Origin: Cupriavidus basilensis
GTDB lineage: Bacteria; Pseudomonadota; Gammaproteobacteria; Burkholderiales; Burkholderiaceae
Direction: 5' to 3'
Assembly: GCF_000876015.1 (NCBI RefSeq)
Contig: NZ_BBQM01000016.1
Coordinates: 186,001 to 250,000 of the forward strand
Length of the DNA stretch: 64,000 bases
Shown here: one piece after another, positions 39,188 to 47,947 of the stretch
Layout: each line of letters opens with the position of its first letter
Position numbering within the stretch: position 1 is the first letter of the stretch
Notes under the pieces: generated by a model
The model's database searches: none
The model's input: only the letters and a program-made list of their open reading frames with translations
Told to the model about the DNA's origin: nothing
Made by a program: the position numbers and the translations under genes

Positions 39188-39246
39188 GCGCCGGCGCGCT
39201 GCCCTACGCGGTGCCGGTCGGCGAGGCCGCCTGAGCGCCGGCGCGC
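39151..39246 (+). repeat. 47-bp perfect tandem duplication at the ygfZ 3' end
   Basis: The 47-bp unit beginning GCTGCCCTACGCGGTGCCGG is present twice without a mismatch (39151-39197 and 39198-39244, plus two bases of a third). It covers the last twelve codons and stop codon of ygfZ and ten bases beyond. The second copy is untranslated but keeps its own stop at 39232-39234. Complete identity, including silent sites, means the event is recent or maintained. Confidence 0.92.
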
Positions 39247-39268
39247 CGCAAGACACAGGCAGGACCAT

Positions 39269-39559
39269 ATGAGCGATCACCTCTACGTCTATTTCCGCGT
39301 GCCGGAAACCCTGGCCGAAGAGGCGTTGCCGCACTGGCACCGATGGATGGAGACCGTTGCCGAAGCGGGCGGAATTGGTGGTACGCTCTTACGCAGGCCG
39401 GAGACGCGCAACGGCATGCAGACCTGGATGGAAGCCTACGCCGACGTGCCGCCCGCCTTCGACATCCTGCTCGACGGGCTGTGGCGGCAAAGCGGCCTGC
39501 AGCGTTTCCTCGGCGGCGAGCGCCAGAGCGAGCGCTTCGTCGACCTGGACCAGCTTTGA
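39269..39559 (+). CDS. DUF4936-type small protein
   Basis: A 96-residue cytoplasmic protein. MSDHLYVYFRVPETLAEEAL and LLRRPETRNGMQTWMEAYAD, followed by PPAFDILLDGLWRQSGLQRF, match my memory of the DUF4936 family of Burkholderiales, which looks like a ferredoxin-like dimeric barrel. Function unknown. It stands between ygfZ and the NRDE gene on the same strand. Confidence 0.75.
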   Translation: MSDHLYVYFRVPETLAEEALPHWHRWMETVAEAGGIGGTLLRRPETRNGMQTWMEAYADVPPAFDILLDGLWRQSGLQRFLGGERQSERFVDLDQL

Positions 39560-39649
39560 GCCCCCCTCTGAACCGGCCTCGCGGCACCAGGCCGCGAACG
39601 GACAGGCAGTGAACGAAGTGAATGCAGCAAATGCAGTAAAGGAAGCACT

Positions 39650-40483
39650 ATGTGCCTGATTCTGGTCGCCTGGCAGTCTCACCCTGACTACGCCCTGGTG
39701 GTGGCCGGCAACCGCGACGAGTTCTACGCCCGCCCCGCGGCGCCGGTGCACTGGTGGGAAGACGCCCCGCAGGTGCTGGCCGGCCGCGACATGGCGGAAG
39801 TGATCGGCGAGCCGGGCACCTGGATGGGCCTGGCCGGCGACGGCCGCTTCGCCGCCCTGACCAATTACCGCGCGCCGTCCGAGAAGCGCACCGATGCCCG
39901 CTCGCGCGGCGAACTGGTGGCCGGCTTCCTGCGCGGCGACAGCGACCCGCACGCCTACCTGGCCGGGCTGGCGCCGCGCGCCGGCGTCTACAACGGCTTC
40001 AACCTGCTGACCTGCGACCTGCACGAGCTGTGGTGGTACAGCAACCGCGGCAACCGCGGCGCGGCGGCGCAGCCGCAGCGGCTCAAGGCCGGCCTGTACG
40101 GCTTGTCCAACGCCCTGCTCGACACGCCCTGGCCCAAGGTGGTCAGCCGCGTCGGCGCGCTGGCCGAGACGCTGGCGGCCGACACCGGCCAGACCGGCGC
40201 CAGCGCCGAACCCTACTTCGACCTGCTGGCCGACACGCGCCAGGCGCTGGACTTCGAGTTGCCCCGCACGGGCGTCACGCCCGAATGGGAACGGCTGCTC
40301 TCGTCCGCCTTCATCCGCTCGCCCAGCTACGGCACACGCGCCAGCACCGTGCTGCGGGTACGCCACGACGGCCGCTTCGAGCTGAGCGAGCGCAGCTTCG
40401 ATGCCAACGGCCGCACCGGCGAAGTCTCCTACCGCGGCCGCCTGCGCGTGTCGCGCGACGCCGGGCAGGTGCCCGCGCCCTGA
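39650..40483 (+). CDS. NRDE/TANGO2-family protein
   Basis: A 277-residue protein beginning with Cys2 (MCLILVAWQSHPDYALVVAG), immediately followed by the family tag NRDEFYARP. TWMGLAGDGRFAALTNYRAP and SRGELVAGFLRGDSDPHAYL also fit. The N-terminal Cys and the fold suggest an Ntn-hydrolase-like enzyme; animal TANGO2 has been tied to haem and lipid handling, but the bacterial role is unknown. Confidence 0.88.
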   Translation: MCLILVAWQSHPDYALVVAGNRDEFYARPAAPVHWWEDAPQVLAGRDMAEVIGEPGTWMGLAGDGRFAALTNYRAPSEKRTDARSRGELVAGFLRGDSDPHAYLAGLAPRAGVYNGFNLLTCDLHELWWYSNRGNRGAAAQPQRLKAGLYGLSNALLDTPWPKVVSRVGALAETLAADTGQTGASAEPYFDLLADTRQALDFELPRTGVTPEWERLLSSAFIRSPSYGTRASTVLRVRHDGRFELSERSFDANGRTGEVSYRGRLRVSRDAGQVPAP

Positions 40484-40504
40484 GACCCTCAGACCCTGAG
40501 CCCG

Positions 40505-40523
40505 GGGCGCCGCGCCGGCGCCC
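40505..40523. terminator. Hairpin between convergent genes
   Basis: GGGCGCC-GCGCC-GGCGCCC, a 7-bp perfect stem in the 52-bp gap between two convergent genes. The preceding bases repeat ACCCTGAG/ACCCTCAG/ACCCTGAG. No T-tract is present. Confidence 0.45.
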
Positions 40524-40535
40524 GCTTCCTTCCGT

Positions 40536-41018
40536 TCAGTATTGCCGCGCCTGCAGCCCCCAGGGCCGCAGCGCCGCGCCGAGCGCGCGGATCGCGGCCG
40601 GGTCGTTGCGCACGGCCAGCAGCCAGGCGGGATCGCCGCGCCCGAGTTCCAGCAACTGCATGCCGTGCGGCGCCAGCTCGCGGTTGAGGTGCGCCAGGTA
40701 GAGCGCCGCGGGCTCCATGTCGAAATCATCGTCGTCGCCGCCGAGCGGGATGCCGTCCTCGTCGTAGAGGCCGTCCACCTCGAGGCTGGACACGCGCGCC
40801 GCGCGCAGCACGGCCAGCCCCGCCACGGCGCCGGCGCCGTGCGTGCTGAATTCGCGCCAGTCCACCGCCACCAGGCAATGCCCGGCCAGCCAGGGCGCGA
40901 GCCAGGCCGGCAGCAGCGCGGCCCCGGCCGGCGGATCACCGGCCGGCGCGGCGGCGGGGTCGATGGCGGGGATGGCGTCGGCAAGCGCCCGGAGCAGGCG
41001 GGAACGGTTCTCTGGCAT
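40536..41018 (-). CDS. Hypothetical protein (160 aa)
   Basis: A 160-residue acidic protein without signal peptide or membrane helix. It begins MPENRSRLLRALADAIPAID and contains LAGHCLVAVDWREFSTHGAG, a DGLYDEDGIPLGGDDDDFDM acidic stretch and ELGRGDPAWLLAVRNDPAAI. I do not recognise the family with confidence. Codon use matches the neighbours, so it looks like a real resident gene. Convergent with the NRDE gene. Confidence 0.6.
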   Translation of the reverse strand: MPENRSRLLRALADAIPAIDPAAAPAGDPPAGAALLPAWLAPWLAGHCLVAVDWREFSTHGAGAVAGLAVLRAARVSSLEVDGLYDEDGIPLGGDDDDFDMEPAALYLAHLNRELAPHGMQLLELGRGDPAWLLAVRNDPAAIRALGAALRPWGLQARQY

Positions 41019-41236
41019 GGTGTGAAGCGCGGTCAGGGGCCGCCGCAAGGTCGGGAATGACGCGGCGGAAAAAAGAAGACGGCGATGATACCGCTTCCTC
41101 GGGCCGCTTCCGCCAACCGCGGCGGCAGCGCGCGCGAAGCTGCCCGGTTCCATGCCGACGACCGAGCGGCACGGCTGCTGGCCAGGCCGCTGTTCCCGCG
41201 CGCGCAGCGTCGCCGCGCAGGGTTGCTCAGTGCCGC

Positions 41237-41662
41237 TCAGCGCAGTGACTTGCGCATCTCCACGTGCGGAATGCCGACTTCCTCGAACGGCTCGCCGACC
41301 GGCGCGAAGCCCACGCGCGCATAGAACGGCGCCGCGTGGCTCTGCGCGCTCAGCACCAGCTCGGCATAACCAAGCTCGGCCGCCTTGTCCATCAGCGCCG
41401 CCAGCACCCTGGCGCCCACGCCGGTGCCGCGCGCCCGCTTGAGCACCGCCATGCGCCCGATATGGCCGTCGGGCAGCAGGCGGCCGGTGGCCAGCGCGGT
41501 GCCATCCTCGGCCACGGCCAGCGCGTGCCAGCTCGGCTCGTCCCATTCGTCCCACTCCATCTCCACCGGCACGCCCTGCTCCTCGACGAAGACGGCGTAA
41601 CGGATGGCGCGCGCGGTTTCGCGCGCTTCGGACCAGGGGACGAGGCGGATGGAGATGGTCAT
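41237..41662 (-). CDS. GNAT-family N-acetyltransferase (YjcF/ElaA type)
   Basis: A 141-residue acetyltransferase. Typical of the YjcF/ElaA group are AIRYAVFVEEQGVPVEMEWD near the N-terminus, GRLLPDGHIGRMAVLKRARG, the acetyl-CoA loop GTGVGARVLAALMDKAAELG and LSAQSHAAPFYARVGFAPVG. Substrate unknown. No strong ribosome site is seen before the ATG. Confidence 0.85.
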   Translation of the reverse strand: MTISIRLVPWSEARETARAIRYAVFVEEQGVPVEMEWDEWDEPSWHALAVAEDGTALATGRLLPDGHIGRMAVLKRARGTGVGARVLAALMDKAAELGYAELVLSAQSHAAPFYARVGFAPVGEPFEEVGIPHVEMRKSLR

Positions 41663-41874
41663 GATGTGTCGTGAGCAGTGCAGGAAAAAGGCGCCCCGGC
41701 GGGGCGGTCGCCATGATACCGCCGGGAGGGGGCGGCGGCATGGCGGGCGGCCCTGACCGGGACGGAAGAGACGGCGGGTCGGTCGGTCGCGCCGGGAAAT
41801 TTCCCCAGCCATCCGCTGACCGTCAATCTCTGGCGGCTCCGGGTAATCCCCGATCACCATCCTCGCCACAAAAT

Positions 41875-41888
41875 TTGTATGATGACCA
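41875..41888. promoter_or_regulatory. Candidate operator of the FadR-type regulator
   Basis: TTGT-ATGATG-ACCA is a dyad whose half-sites fit the TNGT/ACNA pattern of FadR-subfamily regulators, though with six central bases instead of three. It lies in an AT-richer island 26 bp before the regulator's start, fitting autoregulation of the tetronate operon. Confidence 0.4.
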
Positions 41889-41913
41889 TATCACCAAACC
41901 ACTTGGCCCCTCC

Positions 41914-42651
41914 GTGTTCCAGAAAGTCCCCGCCCGCGCGCTGACCGATACCGTCGCAGAACAATTGCTGGAGAAGATCAACGACGGCGCCTTCGCCCGC
42001 GGCGACAAGCTGCCGACCGAGGCGGTGCTGTCGGAGGAATTCGGCGTGAGCCGCACCGTGATCCGCGAGGCCATCGCGCGGCTGCGGCATGAGGGGGTGG
42101 TGGAATCGCGCCAGGGCAGCGGCGTGTTCGTCACCGAGCAGGCCGGCATCCGGCCGCTGCGGATTGACTACACCGATACGGCCACGCTGGAATCGGTGCT
42201 GCAGATCGTCGAGCTGCGCCGCGCGATCGAGGCCGAGGTGGCGGCGCAGGCCGCGCGTTGCCGCACCGACGCGAGCATGGCGGCGATCGACGCGGCGCTG
42301 GCGCGCATCGACGCGGAGGAAGCCGCGGGCGGCGACGGCGTGGCGGCCGACGTGGCCTTTCACCGGGCCATTGCCGGGGCCACCGGCAACCCGTATTTCC
42401 TCAAGACGCTGGCGTTCCTGAGCCAGTACCTGGAAACCGCCACGCGCGTGACGCGGACCAACGAGGCGCGCCGCGCGGATTTCTCGCGGCAGGTGCGCGA
42501 GGAGCACCAGTCCATCGTCGCGGCGATCCGCGCCGGCGACGCGCTGGCCGCGCGCAACGCGGCGCAGACGCATATGTACAACGCGGCGCGGCGCCTGTCG
42601 CAGGGCAGCCAGCCCGGTCCCGACGAGACCGCGCGCGGGCCGTCCAACTGA
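41914..42651 (+). CDS. FadR-subfamily GntR transcriptional regulator of the tetronate operon
   Basis: A 245-residue regulator starting at GTG with MFQKVPARALTDTVAEQLLE. The winged helix contains LPTEAVLSEEFGVSRTVIRE and GVVESRQGSGVFV. The all-helical FCD effector domain has the expected metal/ligand residues in VAFHRAIAGATGNPYFLKTL and EEHQSIVAAIRAGDALAARN. It stands 26 bp before ltnD on the same strand, so it probably senses a tetronate or pathway intermediate and controls the operon. Confidence 0.88.
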   Translation: MFQKVPARALTDTVAEQLLEKINDGAFARGDKLPTEAVLSEEFGVSRTVIREAIARLRHEGVVESRQGSGVFVTEQAGIRPLRIDYTDTATLESVLQIVELRRAIEAEVAAQAARCRTDASMAAIDAALARIDAEEAAGGDGVAADVAFHRAIAGATGNPYFLKTLAFLSQYLETATRVTRTNEARRADFSRQVREEHQSIVAAIRAGDALAARNAAQTHMYNAARRLSQGSQPGPDETARGPSN

Positions 42652-42677
42652 TCCCGCCTTTTTTCGCAGGAGTTTCA

Positions 42678-43574
42678 ATGAGTCAATCGATCGGCGTCAT
42701 CGGCCTTGGCGCGATGGGCAACGGCGTCGCGCGCAGCCTGCTGCGCGCCGGCTTCAAGGTGCATGCCTGCGACCTGCGGGCCGAGGTGCTGCAACGCTTT
42801 GCCGACGCGGGCGGCACGCCCTGCGCCAGCCCGGCCGAGCTGGGCCGGCTGTGCGACGTGGTGGTGACGCTGGTGGTCAACGCCGCGCAGACCGAGGCCG
42901 TGCTGTTCGGCGCGGATGGCGCGGCCGCCGCGATGCGGCCCGGCGCGCTGGTGATCGCCAGCGCCACGGTGCCGCCCAGCTTTGCCGAGGCGCTGGGCCA
43001 GCGCCTCGCCGGGCACGGCATCCTGCTGCTGGACGCGCCGGTATCCGGCGGCGCGGCGCGCGCGGCCAGCGGCGAGATGACCATGATGACTTCCGGCCCG
43101 GCCGAGGCCTACGCGCTGGCCGAGGACGTGCTCGCGGCGATGGCGGGCAAGGTCTACCGGCTGGGCGACGCGCATGGCGCGGGCTCCAAGGTCAAGATCA
43201 TCAACCAGTTGCTGGCCGGCGTGCATATCGCCGCGGCGGCCGAGGCGATGGCGCTGGGCCTGCGCGAAGGCGTGGACGCCGCAGCGCTGTACGAGGTCAT
43301 CACCCACAGCGCGGGCAACTCGTGGATGTTCGAGAACCGCGTGCCGCATATCCTGGCCGGCGACTACACGCCGCTGTCGGCGGTGGACATCTTCGTCAAG
43401 GATCTCGGGCTGGTGCTCGATACCGCGCGCGCCAGCAAGTTCCCGCTGCCGCTGTCGGCCGCGGCGCACCAGATGTTCATGATGGCGTCGAGCGCCGGGC
43501 ATGGCGGGGAGGACGACTCCGCCGTGATCAAGATATTCCCCGGCATCGGCCTGCCGCAACGCAAGTCGGAGTAA
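42678..43574 (+). CDS. ltnD: L-threonate dehydrogenase
   Basis: A 298-residue beta-hydroxyacid dehydrogenase that oxidises L-threonate to 2-oxo-tetronate with NAD+. The nucleotide loop is GLGAMG (residues 9-14), substrate loop DAPVSGGAARAASGEMT, catalytic lysine K173 in GAGSKVKIINQLL and C-terminal AVDIFVKDLGLVLDTARA. CAGGAGT eight bases upstream is a good ribosome site. The assignment to LtnD rests on the otnK-otnC-otnI neighbours, as described for C. necator. Confidence 0.92.
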   Translation: MSQSIGVIGLGAMGNGVARSLLRAGFKVHACDLRAEVLQRFADAGGTPCASPAELGRLCDVVVTLVVNAAQTEAVLFGADGAAAAMRPGALVIASATVPPSFAEALGQRLAGHGILLLDAPVSGGAARAASGEMTMMTSGPAEAYALAEDVLAAMAGKVYRLGDAHGAGSKVKIINQLLAGVHIAAAAEAMALGLREGVDAAALYEVITHSAGNSWMFENRVPHILAGDYTPLSAVDIFVKDLGLVLDTARASKFPLPLSAAAHQMFMMASSAGHGGEDDSAVIKIFPGIGLPQRKSE

Positions 43575-43584
43575 AAACAGCAAG

Positions 43585-44904
43585 ATGACCGTATCCGTCC
43601 AATCCCCGCGCGCCCTGCTCGGCTGCATCGCAGACGATTCCACCGGCGCCACCGATCTCGCCAACACGCTGGTGCGCAACGGCATGCGCACCGTGCAGAC
43701 CATCGGCGTGCCCGCCGGCGCCGCGCTGCCCGGCGTGGAACAGGCCGACGCGCTGGTGGTGGCGCTGAAGTCGCGCACCATTCCCGCCGCCGACGCCATC
43801 GCGCAATCGCTCGACGCGCTGCGCTGGCTGCAGGCGCAGGGCTGCCGCCAGTTCTTCTTCAAGTACTGCTCCACCTTCGACTCCACCGACGCGGGCAATA
43901 TCGGCCCGGTGGCGGAGGCGCTGCTGGCGGCGCTCGGCAGCGATTTCACCATCGCCTGCCCGGCCTTCCCCGAGAACGGCCGCACCATCTTCCGCGGCCA
44001 CCTGTTCGTGGGCGACGCGCTGCTCAGCGAGTCGGGCATGGAGAACCACCCGCTCACGCCGATGCACGATGCCAACCTGGTGCGCGTATTGCAGCGCCAG
44101 AGCAAGGGCAAAGTGGGCCTGCTGCGCCACGACACGGTGGCGCGCGGCAGCGTCGCCGTGCAGCACGCCATCGGCGCCCTGCGCGGCGACGGCGCCCTGC
44201 GCGGCGACGGCGTGCGCATGGCCGTCGCCGATGCGGTCAGCGATGCCGACCTGCACACGCTGGGCGAGGCCTGCGCCGCGCTGCCGCTGCTGACCGGCGG
44301 CTCCGGCCTGGCGCTGGGCCTGCCGGCCAATTTCCGCCGCGCCGGCCTGCTGCCCGAGCGCGCCGACGCGGACAACGTGGCGCCCGTGACCGGCCCGGCG
44401 CTGGTGCTGGCCGGCAGCGCGTCGAAGGCGACCAACGCCCAGGTCGCGCAGTGGCTGGCGCACCGGCGCCCCGCCCTGCGCCTCGATCCGCTGGCGCTGG
44501 CCGAAGGCGCGCCGCTGGTCGAGCAGGCGCTGGCACTGATCGCCGCGCACGCCGAGCCGGTGCTGGTCTACGCCACCACCTCGCCCGAGCAGGTCAAGGC
44601 CGCGCAGGCGGCGCTGGGCGTGGAGCGCGCCGGCCATCTGGTCGAGCAGGCGCTGGCCGACATCGCCGCGGCGGCGAAGGCGCGCGGCACGCGCCGCTTC
44701 GTGGTGGCCGGCGGCGAGACCTCCGGCGCGGTGGTGCAGGCGCTCGGCGTGCAGGCGCTGCGCATCGGCGCGCAGATCGCGCCGGGCGTGCCGGCCACCG
44801 TCACGCTGGAGGCGCAGCCGCTGGCGCTGGCGCTCAAGTCCGGCAACTTCGGCGGCCCGGATTTCTTCGACGAGGCGCTGCGCCGCCTGGGAGGCGAGGC
44901 ATGA
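43585..44904 (+). CDS. otnK: 3-oxo-tetronate 4-kinase (DUF1537 family)
   Basis: A 439-residue kinase that phosphorylates 3-oxo-tetronate at O4. N-terminal landmarks are LLGCIADDSTGATDLANTLV and FFFKYCSTFDSTDAGNIGPV with CPAFPENGRTIFRGHLFVGD. The C-terminal nucleotide domain has LAGSASKATNAQVAQWL, RRFVVAGGETSGAVVQALGV and ALALKSGNFGGPDFFDEALR. Near residue 200 a perfect 18-bp tandem repeat adds GALRGD a second time, so the protein is slightly longer than usual. It overlaps otnC by four bases. Confidence 0.93.
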   Translation: MTVSVQSPRALLGCIADDSTGATDLANTLVRNGMRTVQTIGVPAGAALPGVEQADALVVALKSRTIPAADAIAQSLDALRWLQAQGCRQFFFKYCSTFDSTDAGNIGPVAEALLAALGSDFTIACPAFPENGRTIFRGHLFVGDALLSESGMENHPLTPMHDANLVRVLQRQSKGKVGLLRHDTVARGSVAVQHAIGALRGDGALRGDGVRMAVADAVSDADLHTLGEACAALPLLTGGSGLALGLPANFRRAGLLPERADADNVAPVTGPALVLAGSASKATNAQVAQWLAHRRPALRLDPLALAEGAPLVEQALALIAAHAEPVLVYATTSPEQVKAAQAALGVERAGHLVEQALADIAAAAKARGTRRFVVAGGETSGAVVQALGVQALRIGAQIAPGVPATVTLEAQPLALALKSGNFGGPDFFDEALRRLGGEA

Positions 44905-45539
44905 GCCGCGAAGCGACCCTGCGCGAGGAGATCTGCCGCATCGGCGCCAGCCTCTACCAGCGCGGCTATACCGTGGGCAGCGCCGGCAACATCAGCGCGC
45001 GGCTCGACGACGGCTGGCTGATCACGCCGACCGACGCCTGCCTCGGCATGCTGGACCCGGCGGCCATCGCCAAGGTGGACGGCGCCGGCGCGTGGGTGGA
45101 GGGCGACAAGCCGTCCAAGACGCTGACCCTGCACCGCGCCATCTACGACAACAACCCGCAGGCGCACGGCGTGGTCCACACGCATTCCACCCACCTGGTG
45201 GCGCTGAGCCTGGCGGGCGCGTGGCGCCCCGACGACGTGCTGCCGCCGATCACGCCCTACTACGTGATGAAGGTCGGGCATATCCCGCTGATTCCCTACC
45301 ACCGCCCCGGCGATCCCGCCGTGGCCGCGCGCGTGGCCGGGCTGGCCGCCGAGGTGCGCGGCGTGCTGCTGGCGCGCCTGGGGCCGGTGGTGTGGGAGTC
45401 CACCGTCTCGCGCGCCGCGTTCGCGCTGGAGGAACTGGAAGAGACCGCCCGGCTCTGGCTGATGCCCGGGGACAAGCCCGAGCCGCTCGACGAACACGGG
45501 CTGGCGGAACTGCGCGACACCTTCAAGGCGCGCTGGTAG
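44901..45539 (+). CDS. otnC: 3-oxo-tetronate 4-phosphate decarboxylase (class II aldolase family)
   Basis: A 212-residue zinc enzyme that decarboxylates 3-oxo-tetronate 4-phosphate to dihydroxyacetone phosphate. The class II aldolase fold is shown by [40 protein letters not shown] with metal ligands H93 and H95, and a third His in [13 protein letters not shown]. Length is normal. ATGA overlap with otnK implies coupling. Confidence 0.93.
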   Translation: MSREATLREEICRIGASLYQRGYTVGSAGNISARLDDGWLITPTDACLGMLDPAAIAKVDGAGAWVEGDKPSKTLTLHRAIYDNNPQAHGVVHTHSTHLVALSLAGAWRPDDVLPPITPYYVMKVGHIPLIPYHRPGDPAVAARVAGLAAEVRGVLLARLGPVVWESTVSRAAFALEELEETARLWLMPGDKPEPLDEHGLAELRDTFKARW

Positions 45540-45586
45540 CCCGCGCCGGCCGCCTCGCGTTCCGGCGGGCAGGCCGGCGCGCTTTG

Positions 45587-45602
45587 TGGCACCGTATGCG
45601 CT
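45587..45602 (+). promoter_or_regulatory. Sigma-54-like site before otnI
   Basis: TGGCAC-CGTAT-GCGCT has a perfect -24 element and the -12 GC at the right ten-base distance, but lacks the TT of TTGCA. It lies ~80 bp before otnI in the only sizeable gap of the operon. Chance similarity is possible in GC-rich DNA. Confidence 0.25.
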
Positions 45603-45681
45603 GCGCCGCCCGGCGCCCCCCCGCGCGCGCGCGGCCGGGCACGGCGGCCCGGCCACAACCGCATCTTTCCTGGAGCACCGC

Positions 45682-46464
45682 ATGCCGCGCTTTGCCGCCA
45701 ACCTCTCGATGATGTACACCGAGCACGCCTTCCTGGACCGCTTCGCCGCCGCCGCGGCAGACGGCTTCAAGGCGGTGGAATTCCTGTTCCCCTACGAGCA
45801 TCCCGCCGCCGAGATCCGCGCGCGCCTCGACGCCAGCGGCCTCGCGCAGGCGCTGTTCAACGCGCCGCCCGGCGACTGGCGCGCCGGCGAGCGCGGCATG
45901 GCCGCGCTGCCCGGGCGCGAGGCCGAGTTCCGCGACACGATCGCGCGCGCGCTGGAATACGCCGCGGTGATCGGCAACGACCGCATCCACGTGATGGCCG
46001 GCATGGTGCCGGCCGGCGCCGACCGCGCGCGCCACCGCGCCTGCTACCTGGAAAACCTGGCCCATGCCGCGCGCGCGGCCGCCGCGCAGGGCGTGACCGT
46101 GCTGATCGAGCCGATCAACGGCCGCGACATGCCGGGTTATTTCCTCAACCGCCAGGACGACGGCCAGGCCATCTGCAAGGAGGTCGGCGCGGCCAACCTC
46201 AAGGTGCAGTTCGACTGTTACCACTGCCAGATCGTGGAGGGCGACCTCGCCGTCAAGCTCAAGCGCGACATGGCCGGCATCGGCCACATCCAGATCGCCG
46301 GCGTGCCCGAGCGGCACGAGCCGGACCTGGGCGAGCTCAACTATCCCTACCTGTTCGACGTGATCGACGGCCTCGGCTACGACGGCTGGATCGGCTGCGA
46401 ATACCGCCCGCGCGCCGGCACCACGGCCGGGCTGGGCTGGGTCAGGCCGTATCTCGAGGGCTGA
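45682..46464 (+). CDS. otnI: 2-oxo-tetronate isomerase (Hyi family)
   Basis: A 260-residue TIM-barrel isomerase that converts 2-oxo-tetronate to 3-oxo-tetronate. It starts [20 protein letters not shown] as usual for Hyi/OtnI. Metal ligands are seen in [49 protein letters not shown] and [15 protein letters not shown] stands eight bases before the ATG. It links the ltnD and denD products to the shared kinase and decarboxylase. Confidence 0.93.
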   Translation: MPRFAANLSMMYTEHAFLDRFAAAAADGFKAVEFLFPYEHPAAEIRARLDASGLAQALFNAPPGDWRAGERGMAALPGREAEFRDTIARALEYAAVIGNDRIHVMAGMVPAGADRARHRACYLENLAHAARAAAAQGVTVLIEPINGRDMPGYFLNRQDDGQAICKEVGAANLKVQFDCYHCQIVEGDLAVKLKRDMAGIGHIQIAGVPERHEPDLGELNYPYLFDVIDGLGYDGWIGCEYRPRAGTTAGLGWVRPYLEG

Positions 46465-46514
46465 TTCCCGGCACAACGCATGCCGCCGCCGGGCGGCGCT
46501 GACGGAGGACAACG

Positions 46515-47489
46515 ATGCACGTACTGATTACCGGCGGCGCCGGCTTTCTCGGCCTGCGGCTCGCCCGCCTGCTGCTCGCGCGCGGCACCCTCGACATCGG
46601 CGGCCGGCCGGTCGCCATCGAAGGCCTGACGCTGCTCGACGTGGCGGCCCCGCCGCCGCTCGGCGACGCGCGCGTGCGCGTGGTCACCGGCGACCTGTCC
46701 GATCCCGCCGTGCTGGCGCGGGCCATCGACGCGCGCACCGGCGCCGTGTTCCATCTCGCGGCCGTGGTGAGCGGCCAGGCCGAGGCGGACTTCGCGCTCG
46801 GCATGCGCGTCAACCTCGACGCGGCGCGCGCGCTGCTGGAAACCTGCCGCGCGCTCGGCCACCGGCCGCGCGTGGTGTTCACCAGTTCGGTGGCGGTGTA
46901 CGGCGGCACCCTGCCCGCGCTGGTGCAGGACGACACCGCGCTCAACCCGCAGTCGTCCTACGGCGCGCAGAAGGCCATCGGCGAGCTGCTGCTGTCCGAC
47001 TACAGCCGGCGCGGCTTCGTCGACGGGCGCGTGCTGCGCCTGCCCACCATCAGCGTGCGCCCGGGCAAGCCCAACGCGGCGGCCTCGTCGTTCGCCAGCG
47101 GCATCATCCGCGAGCCGCTCGCCGGCGAGGCGGCCAACTGCCCGGTGGCGCCGGACACGCCGCTGTGGCTGCTGTCGCCGCGCGGCGCCATCGCGGCGCT
47201 GGTGTGCGGCATGGAACTCGGCGGCGAGGCCTTCGGCGAGCGCCGCGCGGTCAACCTGCCGGGGCTGTCGGTCACGCCGCGGCAGATGGTGGCGGCGCTG
47301 CGCGAGGTGGCCGGCGATTCCGTCGCCGACCGCGTGACCTGGGAGCGCGACGCGCGCATCGAGAACATCGTCGGCACATGGCCGGCGGCGTGGAACACGC
47401 AGCGCGCGCTGGCGCTGGGCTTCGCCGGCGACGACGGCTTCGAGGCCGTGATCCGCGGCTATATCGAGGACGCCGGGATCGCGCTGTAG
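46515..47489 (+). CDS. denD: D-erythronate dehydrogenase (SDR)
   Basis: A 324-residue extended SDR oxidising D-erythronate to 2-oxo-tetronate. The NAD loop is GGAGFLG (residues 7-13); the active site has the Ser of VVFTSSVAVYGG and Y149/K153 in SSYGAQKAIGE. VRPGKPNAAASSFASGIIRE and LTPRQMV-like C-terminal features fit the DenD group. Together with ltnD it lets both tetronate stereoisomers enter the pathway. Confidence 0.92.
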   Translation: MHVLITGGAGFLGLRLARLLLARGTLDIGGRPVAIEGLTLLDVAAPPPLGDARVRVVTGDLSDPAVLARAIDARTGAVFHLAAVVSGQAEADFALGMRVNLDAARALLETCRALGHRPRVVFTSSVAVYGGTLPALVQDDTALNPQSSYGAQKAIGELLLSDYSRRGFVDGRVLRLPTISVRPGKPNAAASSFASGIIREPLAGEAANCPVAPDTPLWLLSPRGAIAALVCGMELGGEAFGERRAVNLPGLSVTPRQMVAALREVAGDSVADRVTWERDARIENIVGTWPAAWNTQRALALGFAGDDGFEAVIRGYIEDAGIAL

Positions 47490-47509
47490 ACAAGGCGTGG
47501 CACGCCGGA

Positions 47510-47947
47510 TCAGCCCTCCGGCGTCACCATCTCGTAGGCCAGGATCTTCTCGCGCACCGCGCCCGGCACGGGCGTCGACTTGCGGCTCTCGGGACCGGCG
47601 CACACGTAGACGATCTCGCCGGTGATCAGGTGCTCGTCGCCGCGGTACATCTCCACGCGGAACAGCATGCTGGAGCGCCCCATGCGGGCGATCCGGCCGC
47701 GGATGTCCAGCACGTCGTCGAAGCGCGCCGAGGCGTGGTATTCGAGCGTGGACTTGACCACGAAGATGTCCACGCCATGCGCGTGCAGCACGTCCTCGGG
47801 ATAGCGGATGCCCACCGCGCGCCAGTATTCGGTCACGCAGATGTCGCAATAGGTCAGGTAGTGCGCGTTGAAGACGATCGACTGCGGATCGACCTCGGCC
47901 CAGCGCACGCGCAGCGGCATGCTGTGGCGGAATTGTTCCTTGGCCAT
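47510..47947 (-). CDS. Acyl-CoA thioesterase, YbgC/4HBT hot-dog family
   Basis: A 145-residue hot-dog thioesterase. FRHSMPLRVRWAEVDPQSIV contains the catalytic Asp in the family position, followed by FNAHYLTYCDICVTEYWRAV, VKSTLEYHASARFDDVLDIR and GRSSMLFRVEMYRGDEHLIT. The leader is unusual: a run of nine T separates AGGAG from the ATG, giving an 11-base spacing. Convergent with denD. Confidence 0.88.
   Translation of the reverse strand: MAKEQFRHSMPLRVRWAEVDPQSIVFNAHYLTYCDICVTEYWRAVGIRYPEDVLHAHGVDIFVVKSTLEYHASARFDDVLDIRGRIARMGRSSMLFRVEMYRGDEHLITGEIVYVCAGPESRKSTPVPGAVREKILAYEMVTPEG

Noticed and set aside
38089..39234. Longer open frame over ygfZ ending at the duplicated stop
   Set aside because: It is a different reading frame of ygfZ that happens to use the stop of the second repeat copy; its protein lacks the KGCYPGQE motif.
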